A stretch of 64,000 nt of DNA from Varroa destructor. Its lineage: Eukaryota; Arthropoda; Arachnida; Mesostigmata; Varroidae. Positions 52,467 through 64,000 of the stretch are shown here, in pieces. The stretch's first letter is position 1. Every line of letters starts with the position of its first letter. The notes below the pieces were generated by a model that did no database searches, was not told the DNA's origin, and saw only the letters and a program-made list of their open reading frames with translations. The DNA is taken from NCBI RefSeq assembly GCF_002443255.2, contig NW_019211458.1, forward strand, positions 35,644,096 through 35,708,095. Reading direction: 5' to 3'. Position numbers and translations under genes: made by a program.

Positions 52467-52873
52467 AAGGGAAGAATAGCAGTTCGATTAAAAGTAGACT
52501 AGAAGTAGAAAGCTTCATGCGAGACGATCTCAGCTTAAACAGAGTCAGGCCTTTATTTAGCTCTAACTTTAAATTGGCCCAGGAGCTAGGCTACAGCAGC
52601 GATCGCGGCAGATGGCCGCTTGGCAAAAAAGAAAGCAAAAGAGGCTAGGAAAAGGGACGAGGAAGTTCTGTTGCTACTTCTTCTCCTAAGGCGGGATCCA
52701 GCTGCAGTTTCAATGAAAATCAAGGCTGTTTGCTTCTCATGAGCCTCTTGGTTTTGTTCAGTTCACTACGGGCCACCTACTCAGTCAGAAGGCACCAGTA
52801 ATCACATGACTTCTTTGGCCATTTTCCCTGTTCTTTTCAGTTTTTCGCCAGTTGCCGGTCAACTACGGCTGAG

Positions 52874-52893
52874 TGGTAGCTAGCTAGCTACCA
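52874..52893. repeat. Perfect 20-bp palindrome
   Basis: TGGTAGCTAGCTAGCTACCA equals its own reverse complement. Its centre is a repeated TAGC unit. It could form a cruciform or be a dimer-binding site; no other copy was noticed in the window. Confidence 0.9.
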
Positions 52894-55326
52894 TAGACCC
52901 CCGTCGAACCAAGTCGCTTATTGATGCTGCCGCTAGCTCCAGACCCTTCCGGCTTCTCGGCGACTTCCACAGAGCACCCTCATCAGAAAGACTGCCACCT
53001 AGAAAGGATCACTACTTCAATAAACATCAAGAGTTACCGCTAAATAGAACAACTCGACGAGTATTTGAGACTCTTTTCGTCCTTTGGTCTCGGCACCGCG
53101 TTTGCCTTCCAATTCCATCGCTCTGCCGTTTGACTGCATTGACTAGGCAATGGAGCCAAACTATGCCGTTTCAATACTGATAATGGTCAATAACGTCAAA
53201 GTGAGACCAAGCAGAACCAGCGCCGACAAATCGAGGCTAGCCTCTCATCTGGCTTTACCGGTTCCGGAGACAACAAAGCGTCCTGCAGGTCAGCGCCCAC
53301 GTTGGATTTTACCTTTGCTCAATGGTTCAACTGTCCAGTTCGTTATCTCGCACGTTCATTCATGAGCCTAATGTTCAGTGCTCACTTCCTTGCATGTATA
53401 TGTATGTTGGCGCACGTCAGTAAGCTTGTATGTGAGTGTCTATGTATGCCCCACCTAAGTAGAGCATTAAGGCCATACTGCTCACGCGTTGTTACATTCG
53501 ACGAACTCCACCTCCTAAGCCTCAGCAGCACTCTTTGGGCGGTAGCGGCCATTGCCCACTGGCCTTTTCGTGATGCCTTACTGCTAGGCCCACTTGACTA
53601 CGCGTTCGCTTCAGCGCAACTCTTTTTAGCGCCGCCCATAACTTGCTCGGTAATGTGGATGTGGGAGGCAGTCAATCCACAGGCTTTCATTTTTCTCTCG
53701 GCGCGCTCCGTCGCTGCTGCGCGCTTCAAGTGTTCAGGCTAGCTTAAGCCTATAACGCGTACCACCGCTATTTCTACAAGTACTTTAGGTTATTTACTAG
53801 TTCTTCTGATATATTAAGTATCGCTGAATGGCAGCGGCCTAAAACTCGATGCAAGCACACAAGTGCCCGCCCCCCAATTTTGAGCTCGTGTGCCCTTATG
53901 CAACTTAAACGCAACAACAACCCCAGGCACAGTACTAACGGGGGGCGAAAGCAACGGCGGCAGCATTGACGATGGCGTCAGCAGCAAAAATGGCAACAAC
54001 AACAAGTGTCGACAAGTAGAGTTGATATTATATCACATTTGTGTTAGCTTAGCGACCCACAAGATAGCACGAAAAGACGATGACGAAGGGGAAAGGCTGG
54101 TAGAAGAGCGATCGTCAAGAGGTGCCGCTTGTCACTGGTGTCGCGACGGAACCCCTCCTCATGTTTAAAAATCTCTGGCGGCCAAAGCCAAACAGAAGCA
54201 AAGCTTGCATCCACCTTCATTGGCTTAGACAAGGATCATTCGTGTTCGCATATGTTCGCAGTCTATACCGACGCAACTTTACTGAAATATTTTGAAAAAA
54301 TAGTAAAAAGTCAATCGTTATTTATGATTCAATTGATGGGGCGCACGATCGCCATTGGGTGTGGTAAACAAAATGAAAATTCAACAAAACAAAATGAACA
54401 CATTGTCACTATGTATCGATTGCGGTACATTATGATGCCAACGAGTTGTTGCATTGATGTAGCTATTGAAGTAGAGGACGATTGTCATGAAAAATATCTT
54501 GTTCGTCACCATCATCTGCGTTGGTCTAAATTATACTTATTAGAATGATCAAATAATCTCAAAATGTAAAACTTCATTGGCTTGAGCTCAATCTGCAATC
54601 TGAGCAGTCTCGTTGGTAATTCCCTGTTTCACAATCAGCCAGCCTATGGCTTCCGATTGTCCTGTTTGTTTGCTACGCTTTTCTGGTCTTTCCGTAGTGT
54701 ACTCTACTAAAACACATCATAAAGTATTGGAAAAAGAGACGCTGCCATGCCGTGAGTTGACGCGCTTCATTCCGGAGTACCCGTGGTCGATTGCCGTCCT
54801 GCTGCTACGTCAGCTTGTCCGCAATTTGCGTCAAGGCTTCCTAACCATTAACACAAATTATCCATATACTTTTTCTTGCCTTTGGTAACGATTTACTGGC
54901 TGAACTTGCTATTTAATTGACAGCTTTTCAAGAACACTTTTCCCCCCATCTTGCACATTGACACACATATGCACACACTTACGTAAACACGCATACCTAT
55001 ACGTATGCTTTGCAGGGCCCTCCTCGTTCGTCTCACCTGAGTGTTCTTACCAGGGTAACGATGGTCTCCGAGACCAGCTATTTCCAGCCCGTCGTGGCAC
55101 TCATGGGATGCCTGGATTCTTTCTTGAATATGTGCGATGTAGTATCAGAGCACGTTTCTAAATACAGCGACAGAAGCTAAAGCAGTAGCATAGTGAAGCG
55201 GAAACGGTGCTATAGAGGATAGTCGGAGGACACAGAGAGGGTCACAGAAGGTGGTTGTAGAGCGCTGCCAGGAAACAAACTAGCGGTTTTCACACACGTA
55301 TCCTTTAGCTAGTACAAGGACACCTA

Positions 55327-55347
55327 CGGAAGGAATTAGTCCTTCCG
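55327..55347. repeat. 8-bp hairpin
   Basis: CGGAAGGA at 55327-55334 pairs with TCCTTCCG at 55340-55347 across a five-base loop. Confidence 0.75.
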
Positions 55348-55590
55348 CAGTGGCCATTATACACTACACCGTTCGTGCTTTTTTTTTGTCGGCACGCTTC
55401 GTGTAGTTCCGACACCGACTACAGCAGACAGCAGTGTGCCGATTCAATGTAAGCCACGCTTCGATATACTTCGTGGTGTACACCAGAATGTGTAGATGAT
55501 GTGCAGCTATAGTTTCCGATAGTATTGGGTCTTGTGCCGATCTGGCTGCCGCCCGACAGGCCGCCATAGGCTTCCTTACTTTTGGTGGGC

Positions 55591-55630
55591 GGGCTGAACG
55601 ATCAGCCGGCGGGCTGAACGATCAGCCGGC
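55591..55630. repeat. Perfect tandem repeat, two 20-bp units, each a hairpin
   Basis: GGGCTGAACGATCAGCCGGC occurs twice with no gap and no difference. Within each unit GGCTGA and TCAGCC pair across an ACGA loop. The identity of the copies suggests a recent duplication. Confidence 0.92.
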
Positions 55631-56210
55631 GCAAGATCATTAGAAAGTAGAGCGTTCCAACATTTTTCAAGACCTTTCGTGTACAAGTACTACTAATATT
55701 TAGCGGGCTGCTACCTACCTAAGACGTACCTGGGGCTAGTGGGGGGTGGAATCGCACTGCACCTATGGTGACGGAAGGCAGTGGCGGATGTTATAAAAGA
55801 AAGCTACGATACTACTACAGCTAACGTCGCAGAAGTCGAATAACCGAGCGGATGCTAGGAGGGTAGCGACCGGGTGAGACCAAATGACCGGATCGGTCGT
55901 GAAAAGCGGCCTGCTGAATAACCGCCGGACCCGCAGCGCTGTAAGCTCGGAAGGAAAGAAGAAAGAACGAGCCCGTTCAATATCGTTCCACCGCGCTCCA
56001 ACTATCAATATATATTCAAATGGACCCAACACATACACGTACTCGTAGACACACTCTCATACATGGACATTCATAACGACGAACATACGAACTTAAACGC
56101 ACAAGCGGATAGCACGGTAACAGCGCATGTTTGCCCACCTTCTGGCGACGCACGCTTAGTTTCTTGGCACACAAATGGCTTTCTCCAGTTCTTCGCCTTA
56201 CGTTGCCTCT

Positions 56211-56221
56211 CCCCCCCCCCC
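56211..56221. repeat. Poly-C run (11 bases)
   Basis: An uninterrupted C11, followed after TCC by an A-run. It is unusual in an otherwise A/T-rich window. Run length may vary between reads. Confidence 0.85.
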
Positions 56222-58547
56222 TCCAAAAAAAGAAAGCCCTCGGTAACTACGAAAAATGAGAGTGATGATGCTTTGACGGTGTGAGCAATGCGTTTGGTGA
56301 CTGCAAGATCATTGAAAAGGGTCCGACGTGTCAGCCGCTTCGCCAACAGTTACACTTGGTCAGGTTACACAGGTACACAATAAGGTCGACAAACGACGAA
56401 GTAATTTGTTGCAACTTTCGAAACTCGTTGTCATTGGCTAAGCGTACATCAAGGCCGGAAGGGATGACACAACAAGATATACCGAAAATGCTATCTACAT
56501 AAGAAAATTATAAACATTATTGGCTGCCTCTACATCGACAGCTAGCTAATATTAAATAAATATTTTTTTTTAATTTAGCAGATAATTGATACTGTGGAAA
56601 ATACTCAATATTGAATAAAGTCTTATTTTAGCTATAAATAAACTATATATCGCTTATAAATAAACTCTAATGGTTTCTCCAGAGACCAGTTCGGATCTTT
56701 GAGAGATAAAGATGCTTTATATTGCCCTATACAGCAAGCGAAAACAATGTGATCCAGTTGTTAAACTAGGGTAATTATATAACACGGCTACGTATAAAAG
56801 AATTCTACAGTCTGATTACCGGATGGAAAATGGATTAATAAGGATACTGCTGAATATGGACCGTGTGCGAAAAATGGATAAGTAAGTTAATTAGCCAGGA
56901 CAAATGCGGGTAAATTTGTAGGTAGATGGCAGAAGATGTTATCGGGTACTACACACGTTGCGTAGCGACAGGCATACGGTTCAAATATTCATAAAAATAG
57001 CATAAATATTAATCATGATAAAAATAATGATACCACTTATTCGCTAGGGAGAACAAGGCTACTTTATAGTTTCAAAGCGGTCTAAACATAATCAACACAC
57101 ATCTAAGTTCCTTTTTCATTGCAAAATTCGATCTTTTCAGGCAGCTCTTTTCGAAGTTCTCTCAAGTACACCTAAACAACAACTACTGCCGCATCTCAAA
57201 GTCTACAGCCTACTCAGCAAAACGTTTCACTTATTTCTCTTCTTGGATCGCTAACGTAAACGAGAGCAAAAACGCCAGCAGATGTTACGTTGCCTGTAAG
57301 TCGTCGCAAACGACATCATAACGCTATTTATCTTTCTTCAAGCTTACCATCACAGTGGTATCGATGAAAAACAAATGAACTGTATGGGTTTGTTCGGCAC
57401 CGTTTGCCCTCAATGGTCTTTGTCTCTGCATCGTACATTTTACGACGATGACAGCAGTTAGCGTACCACCCACACCTTCAGTCGATGCAGGCAGACAAAA
57501 GCATTTTAAGCAGTTTTGTGCGTGCGTACACAATGTGCGGTATCCCGTTTTTCCAGACTCCCCTTATTCCGCTACTAATTTTTGCTAGGTGAGACTCACC
57601 TGTTGAACTCGTACGTCGGGCCGGGCGGTGGCGCTGGAACGACGATAGTTTGCGCTGGCTAGACAGTTAAGGCTCCAACGTATGTGTGTGTATGTGAGTG
57701 TTTTCTTTCCGTTTTGCTTCTGTACAGAAGAGACTTATTGAACTGCTAAATTTCTACTTAATGAACAGTGACGTTCTCTCGAGCGTAGGTTAATATCTTC
57801 TTTTGAGAAGACATCTTCACTGTTAATGCTAAACAGGAACGCTTTACAGGACCGGGGCAGCGTGGCTTGTGTGCGATAATGAAAAGCTTAGACGGCGCAT
57901 TGGGCGGAACTTTCTGCTACGGCAGACTTCTCGAGCTAGACAAAGCATGGTACAGCGCGTATGTACGCTGACGGAAAATCCGCGCACGCCACACCTGTTT
58001 GCTAACCAAAGGCAAGAGGGGTACTGCTACGCTGCAGTCACCCTCCTCGAAAGCAGGTGATCTGGCGCACAAACGAACAGATGGATTACGCGCATCCAAT
58101 ATTCCAATAGGATCATTTGCTATTAGCTAGCCCAATTTTAACTCATTAAATGGCAAATTATAAGACACCAGATCGAAAACGTGTCGAAGTATTATGTGAG
58201 AGGCTTGGCTACAATAAAATCGACCTTGGATTACTAATTAATGGCGTTAACAAGTGATATATACTATAATTACTTATTAGGACTTTGACTTGCATTGTAC
58301 ATGATACGACGTCCGCCCGTCAAATGTATTACAATTTTCTATTTTACATTTAAGTGCTATATATATCTTACCCGTAGTCGATAGAAACGTACGCACCGCG
58401 TGCTAGGTTTATGTACAACAGCGACCTTAACCCGAGCGAGGAAAGCACACAAAGGTGATCCCTCGCTCTTATTACCGCAACCTCACTCTACTTTTATTTT
58501 TTGAGCAGGTAATAAAGCTAGATAAGCAAAAATATTCTTCAGTTGGA

Positions 58548-58580
58548 CCATAGGGCGGCGAATGATTCACCGCCCTACGG
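58548..58580. repeat. Imperfect 16-bp inverted repeat
   Basis: CCATAGGGCGGCGAAT at 58548-58563 and ATTCACCGCCCTACGG at 58565-58580 are reverse complements at 14 of 16 positions, with a one-base centre. Weaker pairing (about 10 of 15) continues outward on both sides. The core is G/C-rich inside a strongly A/T-rich region. This may be a fold-back or miniature transposon remnant or a structured RNA; no second copy was seen. Confidence 0.8.
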
Positions 58581-61500
58581 TGAAAGTTAAATTGATAAAT
58601 AAAGTACCATTACGCTTCGATAAATATGTCTGGGAAATATTGACCCCTTTTTATGTACTTCTTTTATGTAGTCAAATGGCTAAAAATAACTAATGATGAC
58701 AGCTCAACTAATTTATGACTTTAATTAAGTGTGCTGAACTCTTCAGCTTTTCCATTTTGCATAAATTTCCATTTTGGCCGAATCCCTGGTTTCGTAAAAT
58801 TCTGCCCTTTCATTAGGCACCCGAGGCGCTCATACAGCTAGCGAAATGTTTACGTAAGCTTATGTTATAAGGGGTGCTCACGCTGCGTTTCTAGGCCGGC
58901 GTTTATCCTTGTTTTTGAATAATATAGCCCACGCTCGATATTAACGAAAGGACGGTAACACTAGTTTTCGAAAATGTTGGGTATTTTCGTGACCACTCTC
59001 TTGATCATGGCAAGCGAGTAAGGTCCACACTATGAAACCTGCTGACTCAGCGCCTTTTGATATTGCTGTGCGTACCTTTGACAATCCGCGATCATTCCAT
59101 TAGCGCAGCAGAGCGCGTTATCAAACCACTGCGATTGTCAAACAAGCAAGCTTAGAAGACCTAACGAAAAATATTGTCCATAGGACTTTTTTGGACCTGC
59201 CTAAAGGTCTGCTAGCTAGAATGCAGTTCATTGACGTATTCAATACTCGTTCGAAATAGATATCTCTGATGGACTGCTCAGGCCCACTAATATTAAATGA
59301 TACAGCTAGTTGTGCCTACAGCTAGTGTTTCTTTAACGTTTGATGGGATGCTCGAGCATTTTGCAGCGACGGCAAGGAAGATACAGATAAAATGACCATT
59401 GGTGATAGGACACTGAAGGGAAAAGGAGAGGAAGCGTGTAAGAGACGACGGCAGGACTCATGAAATGATCGGCCATCAGTTGTGAACAACCGAAACGAAT
59501 GAAAAGCATTTATGTCCAGTTAGCTCGCAAATTTCAACGCGGACCCCCAAAAGTTTTATATCCGGCATCGCCGTTACGCATTCCGAAAGAACTTTACATA
59601 CCCTATTCCAGTTCTCCCATATGTCTGTCACCTTTTCTTCATCAATAGCAGACAGGCGTGTTATAAGGGTTGACAGTCGCTGTTTTAAACATTATTAATT
59701 GACTATTCCTTCTTGTATTCTGTTAGACTACGCCGATTGTATTGAAAATATGTTACGTTATTGTCTGTCATAATGGAGACCTACTCTAAGACGATATTCC
59801 CGCTGGCGTTTGAATAACAACCTATAAAAGAACAAAGCCATAACTTCATGCTGATCTTTTGCATTTACCCCGCTGTCATATAAATTAAATTTTTCACTAT
59901 TCAACCTACAGCGGCAATTATTAACTCACTCAAAATGGATATTAGCACAAAGAGCTGGCTCTCTTGTACACTTGCCTGTGAATATCTTATTTAGGACAGT
60001 GTTTCTGCCAATTTTCCGTCCTAAAAAATGCCGGCGTTTAGCAAAAATAGAATTTTCCGTATGGTGTCTTATTAATCTATTGGAAAAATACTTCGTTTAT
60101 TGATATCGATAACTTGCTCAAAGATTGACTTCAATTCTCGAATATCATTGTATAGGCGTACTCTATATCCATTCATTTCCTTCACCAACTATCGAAGGCA
60201 ATAAAGCAAACTTCTCTGTTACAGGACGCAACGTACCTCCTTCATTCGATTTCGGTAATGATCGCACTTTTCCTCGTTAAAATATTTCGCAGCGTCCCAG
60301 AGTTCGATTTAGCCAATAGACAAGGCCAGGTTCGTTGACACTGCGTCCAGCTTTGAATAACGCCCTCAATATTGACTGTAGTCGTGTTGTCCTCGCGCGG
60401 AGCTTTTTGCCCCCTTTATGCTTCACAAGCTTCCGCTATCCTTTTAGCTCTGGCCTCAGTTCAAAATCTCTTATAGTGCTCTTGCACAATATATGCAGCA
60501 ACTGTCGACGGTACGGCAATGGGGAGACAGGGCTCGAAGCCTCTACTGCGTCAGACGAAACACCGAAAACTATCCAGTAAGCCGACGTATGTTCAGCAAT
60601 AAATGAATCTATAGGAGAAATATAATGATAGAAATAAAGTACTGTAATTATTCTATCTGCTTTTAGGCTTTGCTGTTTCGTGATGACAAGCGCTGTTACA
60701 ATGCAGATGTATATGTGGACAAATGAAGCTTGATAAAGCATTTGATCGTCTTGGCTTATAGGCCAAACTCCTTTTCTCTTCTTTTGGTTTCGACATATTT
60801 ACGCTCAGCATTGTCATTATGCATGATGTTGGAAACACGATGATACGCCTCGCCATTTGATACGAAAAAAGAATAATAGGGTAACAAATAATATGGCCTG
60901 AAAATGATGATGGTGACGGCAGAAATGGCCGGTTAATAAATTATCCATAAAAAGTCTAGCTGATACAGTTGGAGTTAACTCTTCAGCGGACGCGATCGCC
61001 TAGGTAACGTATCGTAATATGGCTAGGATGTTATATCATTAACCGTGATTAGGATAATTCTTTTACACAAATGTGGTTCTGTTCTGTTAACCGTTTCAGA
61101 TCTTCCTGACGGAAATAAATCTAGCCTTAAAGAGAAAGCGATGACGTTTAGAAGACAAAATTAGTAAATATACATATAAATATCATAAAATATTATTCCT
61201 GTTTCTCGAGTTGAGTTTAAATTAGCTCTGGTGGCGCTCGAGACAAGCCTCTTAAGAAGCGCGTACGGCGAGGGATCTGCTGTGTCTTGCCTTTTTCCGT
61301 ATTGAATGTATCCTTGCCAAAAAGATGAGAACTTTGGCTTCATCCATATTGAAAAAGGAAAAAACCCCTTGAGATCCAGTCCGGAATGTAAACTATTGGT
61401 CGGTCACTTTTTCTTTTTGCCCTTTCTCATGCTGTTTTCCGAAGGGAAGCGGGAAGGGCAGAGGAAAAACGAAAGCGGTGCAATGGCATAGACCGTGGTG

Positions 61501-64000
61501 AAAAAATACAGCCAGCTTCTCCCCACATAAAAAAAGTCCGCAGGCAAGGTAGAGCCTTTTTTGTTGGGCTCAATGCCACGGCGCAATGGTTGCGGTGTGC
61601 CCTTTGCAAATCAATTCTCTAACTATTTTAGGACTTGTTTGTGGAGCTCCCCAGTTTACCTCGTTCTGCTACTACGTGGTGATAGAATTATTTATGACAT
61701 GATTTTGCCACTTTTCCCCGCCTTCAGCTGCCGTTTAGGTTTAGGCGAGTTCTTTACGGCTCTTTACCACAGCCGAGACCAGCGGATGAAGGGCAGCAGT
61801 AATGCCTGCCTGGAGCCTATGTCTCGAACCCCCCATTCAGCGAGCACTGCCTAGCCGACTTCGTTCTCCGCCAATTGCCGGCCGTCCCTGGCTGAAATCC
61901 TTTTCACACGCTTGTACTGCCATTATTTGGTGTCGCTATTATTCCCGTTTCGTCTTTCCCTCGCTGGCTTGGTCGCAGCCCACTTATGATATTGGCAGCC
62001 ATGCTGGTGTCTAAAGACATTGCTCAACGCCCCACATTTACTGTTTGGTATAGCTAGACACCGGCAGTGGTCATGGACCAATGGCACATATCGGACGACC
62101 TGTCAGGTGTTTCGTTTGTTTTGGGCATCACTAGACCCATGAGGTCGACTGAATAGGGGCCGGATCGATCGTGTAAATAGACAGACGAAGCAGGCACAAG
62201 AACAGAGAGCAAGCCAGACTTCAATTGTGACAAAAAGTACCGAAAGACAGACAAAAACGAGAAGATCTATAGAAATTTAAAACCATTAACAAGCCATAAT
62301 GCTATTGGTGATATCCTATTTATAAGGTACTTATTAAGGTATCAATCAGTATATTGATCGCGCTTGAGAGTAAGTATTTACATATCTTGCCTTACTCTGC
62401 TGGTGCATTACGCTGGCATCACGCCGCTGTGTACGTCTTAATATAACAACGGGAGGCATCGATGAGCACAGGCAAATGGGAACCGATTCTAAGAATAGCA
62501 TGCGCGATTTGCTTAAATCAACCGAAATGTAAAAAAACCGAAATGGATCAGGGAAGGTGTACCTGGCATCATTTTGGTATAAGTGACGGTAGGAAACAAG
62601 CAAATACTAGCATAGCAAATGACCCTACATAATAATTTTTGTGTAGCTAAGTGTGTCCCACCTATGCACTAACAATGATGAAACTAAACTAACAATGATT
62701 TACAAAGCCTGACAGAAAAAAGCTTACAATTGGCCTAGGATTTCAAGATAAGTCCATCTTGCTATCGTGAGTGCAGTTTAAACTTCCGTTAGCGACGTAC
62801 GAAGCGCTTATGTTAATTTATTCCGTGACGCGTTTTCTAGGTACATCAAGGTCTTGCATGGGGAATTTGAGTCGTGCACGTTTCTCTGTAAAAAATAAGC
62901 TAATCAGTATTAAGTCATATGAGCATAAGCAAATTTATTCGCTTCTTTATTCAAGTCTGTCGTGTCGTGTCCCTTAGGGATTTTTGCGCTGCATAAAACG
63001 CTCACAACTCGTGTACTCCCACGGGGGCAATTCCTGCGCCGAACACCTGCATTTTCCCTGTCTATGGAACTCGAGCTGACACCTAGTCACCTGCAAATCG
63101 AGGATTGGTGGAGCCATTGGATAACATTATGGGGGGGATGTTCGGGGCAACCGAAAACAATACAGAAGTTCAACGCTGAGAATGATGCTAGAGAGTAGCT
63201 CAGAGATAATATCAACTAATGCATCTCGATTCAGATGTATAAATTCTGCCTTCCCGGTTTTAAGTAGCAGTGATTCCTTTGAAGTTGGTCATATATCGAC
63301 TGACTGTGCTAATCGAACCGTTTGCTACAATAGCCAAGAAAATCATATAACGTTGTCTAATTCGCATGTTTCAACCTACTCGGGTAAATAATTTTACGGG
63401 GCTGCGCACGTAATCACTTTAGATTTCCCTTAGCGCTGGTCCTAACACGGTGCCTTTTGATCCTCAAAAGGTCGCAGTGTCCAAATGGTTACGGTGAGTT
63501 GAGTCTACCGTAGCAACCAATCGTCTTCTCTAGCTACACGGCATTTCGAACAGCACAAAGTTTAGGCATCTGAAACGATCAACTTCAGCCGGCGACGGAA
63601 AGGCGGTGAAACGGTGAAATACATTCGGGTACGTGCCTATCTTCGTATCTGTCCCCATGTACATATGCGTTAGTTGAATGTGAATTGTGGTAAGGTTGTT
63701 TGGACGCCTTCCATTAAACACTCGATTGATCATACTAGTGCAGATGGGGCCAGTTAAACGGATGAGCTACCAAGGCTTAATAGTTAGTTCTAACCTTAAT
63801 ATATACGTTAAATATATATTAGCTATTTCCAGTAGAGGTAGTCAAACACTTATACAAACCGGGTGTATACGAAAGGAATATCGACATCCGACGACGATAT
63901 CCTTATTGACGATAATTTCATTTCAGTGCAGTCTCGTAAGGCGAACTAAGGCCTTTGGCCGAGAGCGGTCCCTCGAATCATGTTCGTTTACCGAGTCCAC

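Larger units (their letters stand above)
52467..55590. other. Less A/T-rich stretch with unassigned open frames
   Basis: Open frames at 53302-53742 plus (146 codons, hydrophobic and Cys-rich), 53890-54168 plus (Asn/Gly/Ser-rich) and 54129-54548 plus (139 codons) are among the longest in the window. None contains a motif I can name and the last two overlap in different frames. Lengths like these are not surprising by chance in 64 kb of six frames. It also contains the palindrome at 52874 and a hairpin at 55327-55347 (8-bp stem CGGAAGGA). Confidence 0.4.
55631..64000. other. Non-coding stretch
   Basis: No supportable gene. It contains a C11 run at 56211-56221, the inverted repeat at 58548-58580, A/T-rich tracts at 56530-57060 and 58130-58760, and less A/T-rich patches at about 57200-58110 and 61200-62270 with short unassigned open frames on both strands. 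Confidence 0.55.

Noticed and set aside
53302..53742. 146-codon plus-strand open frame, hydrophobic and Cys-rich
   Set aside because: No clear signal peptide, regular membrane-segment pattern or known motif. Composition follows from T- and C-rich DNA.
54129..54548. 139-codon plus-strand open frame
   Set aside because: No family features, and it overlaps another open frame. No splice or promoter support.
56981..56994. GGTTCAAAT resembling a tRNA B box
   Set aside because: The surrounding sequence is A/T-rich and cannot form a cloverleaf.
63945..63972. Sequence GGCCGAGAGCGGT resembling the reverse complement of the U2 snRNA 5' end
   Set aside because: The match stops after about a dozen bases and neighbouring U2 sequence is absent.
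1..64000. Bacterial operon, phage or CRISPR content
   Set aside because: No closely packed open frames, ribosome-binding sites or regularly spaced repeats with unique spacers were seen.

Overview
The window reads as non-coding DNA from an animal nuclear genome. Spliceosomal-style, low-gene-density sequence is suggested by the absence of long uninterrupted frames, of operon-like gene packing and of ribosome-binding sites, and by many short A/T-rich microsatellites, homopolymer runs and small palindromes. CpG does not look depleted by eye. The one clear element belongs to the R1-like branch of LINE retrotransposons, which is found mainly in arthropods, so an arthropod (insect, mite or tick) is the most likely source. 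That assignment is inference; nothing here fixes the species.

Layout. Positions 1-35660 are mostly featureless apart from simple repeats and hairpins. The strongest hairpin is at 3274-3308. Three weak exceptions are a frame-switching open region at 10878-11350 that could be a broken coding sequence or exon, a possible worn reverse-transcriptase fragment at about 15480-15660, and a base-richer block at 24980-26160 with open frames that match nothing I recognise. Positions 35662-39969 hold a nearly full-length but dead R1-like LINE on the + strand. It has an ORF1 (gag-like) with a coiled-coil stretch and two tandem CCHC zinc knuckles, then an ORF2 with apurinic/apyrimidinic-type endonuclease, reverse transcriptase, the conserved region after the reverse transcriptase, and a C-terminal Cys/His cluster. 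All parts are in the expected order but spread over three frames with many stops, lost catalytic residues and an internal 86-bp tandem duplication. Positions 39970-40400 may be its 3' tail. Positions 40400-64000 are again non-coding, with a perfect 20-bp palindrome (52874), a perfect 20-bp tandem repeat made of hairpins (55591) and an imperfect 16-bp inverted repeat (58548).

How the parts work together. In a live R1-like element, ORF1 protein coats the RNA, and ORF2 nicks the target and copies the RNA into DNA at the nick. Here neither product can be made, so the element is a fossil and I see no functioning gene set in the window. No tRNA, rRNA, CRISPR array or convincing host protein-coding gene was found. 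Host exons shorter than about 60 codons could be present and missed by reading alone.
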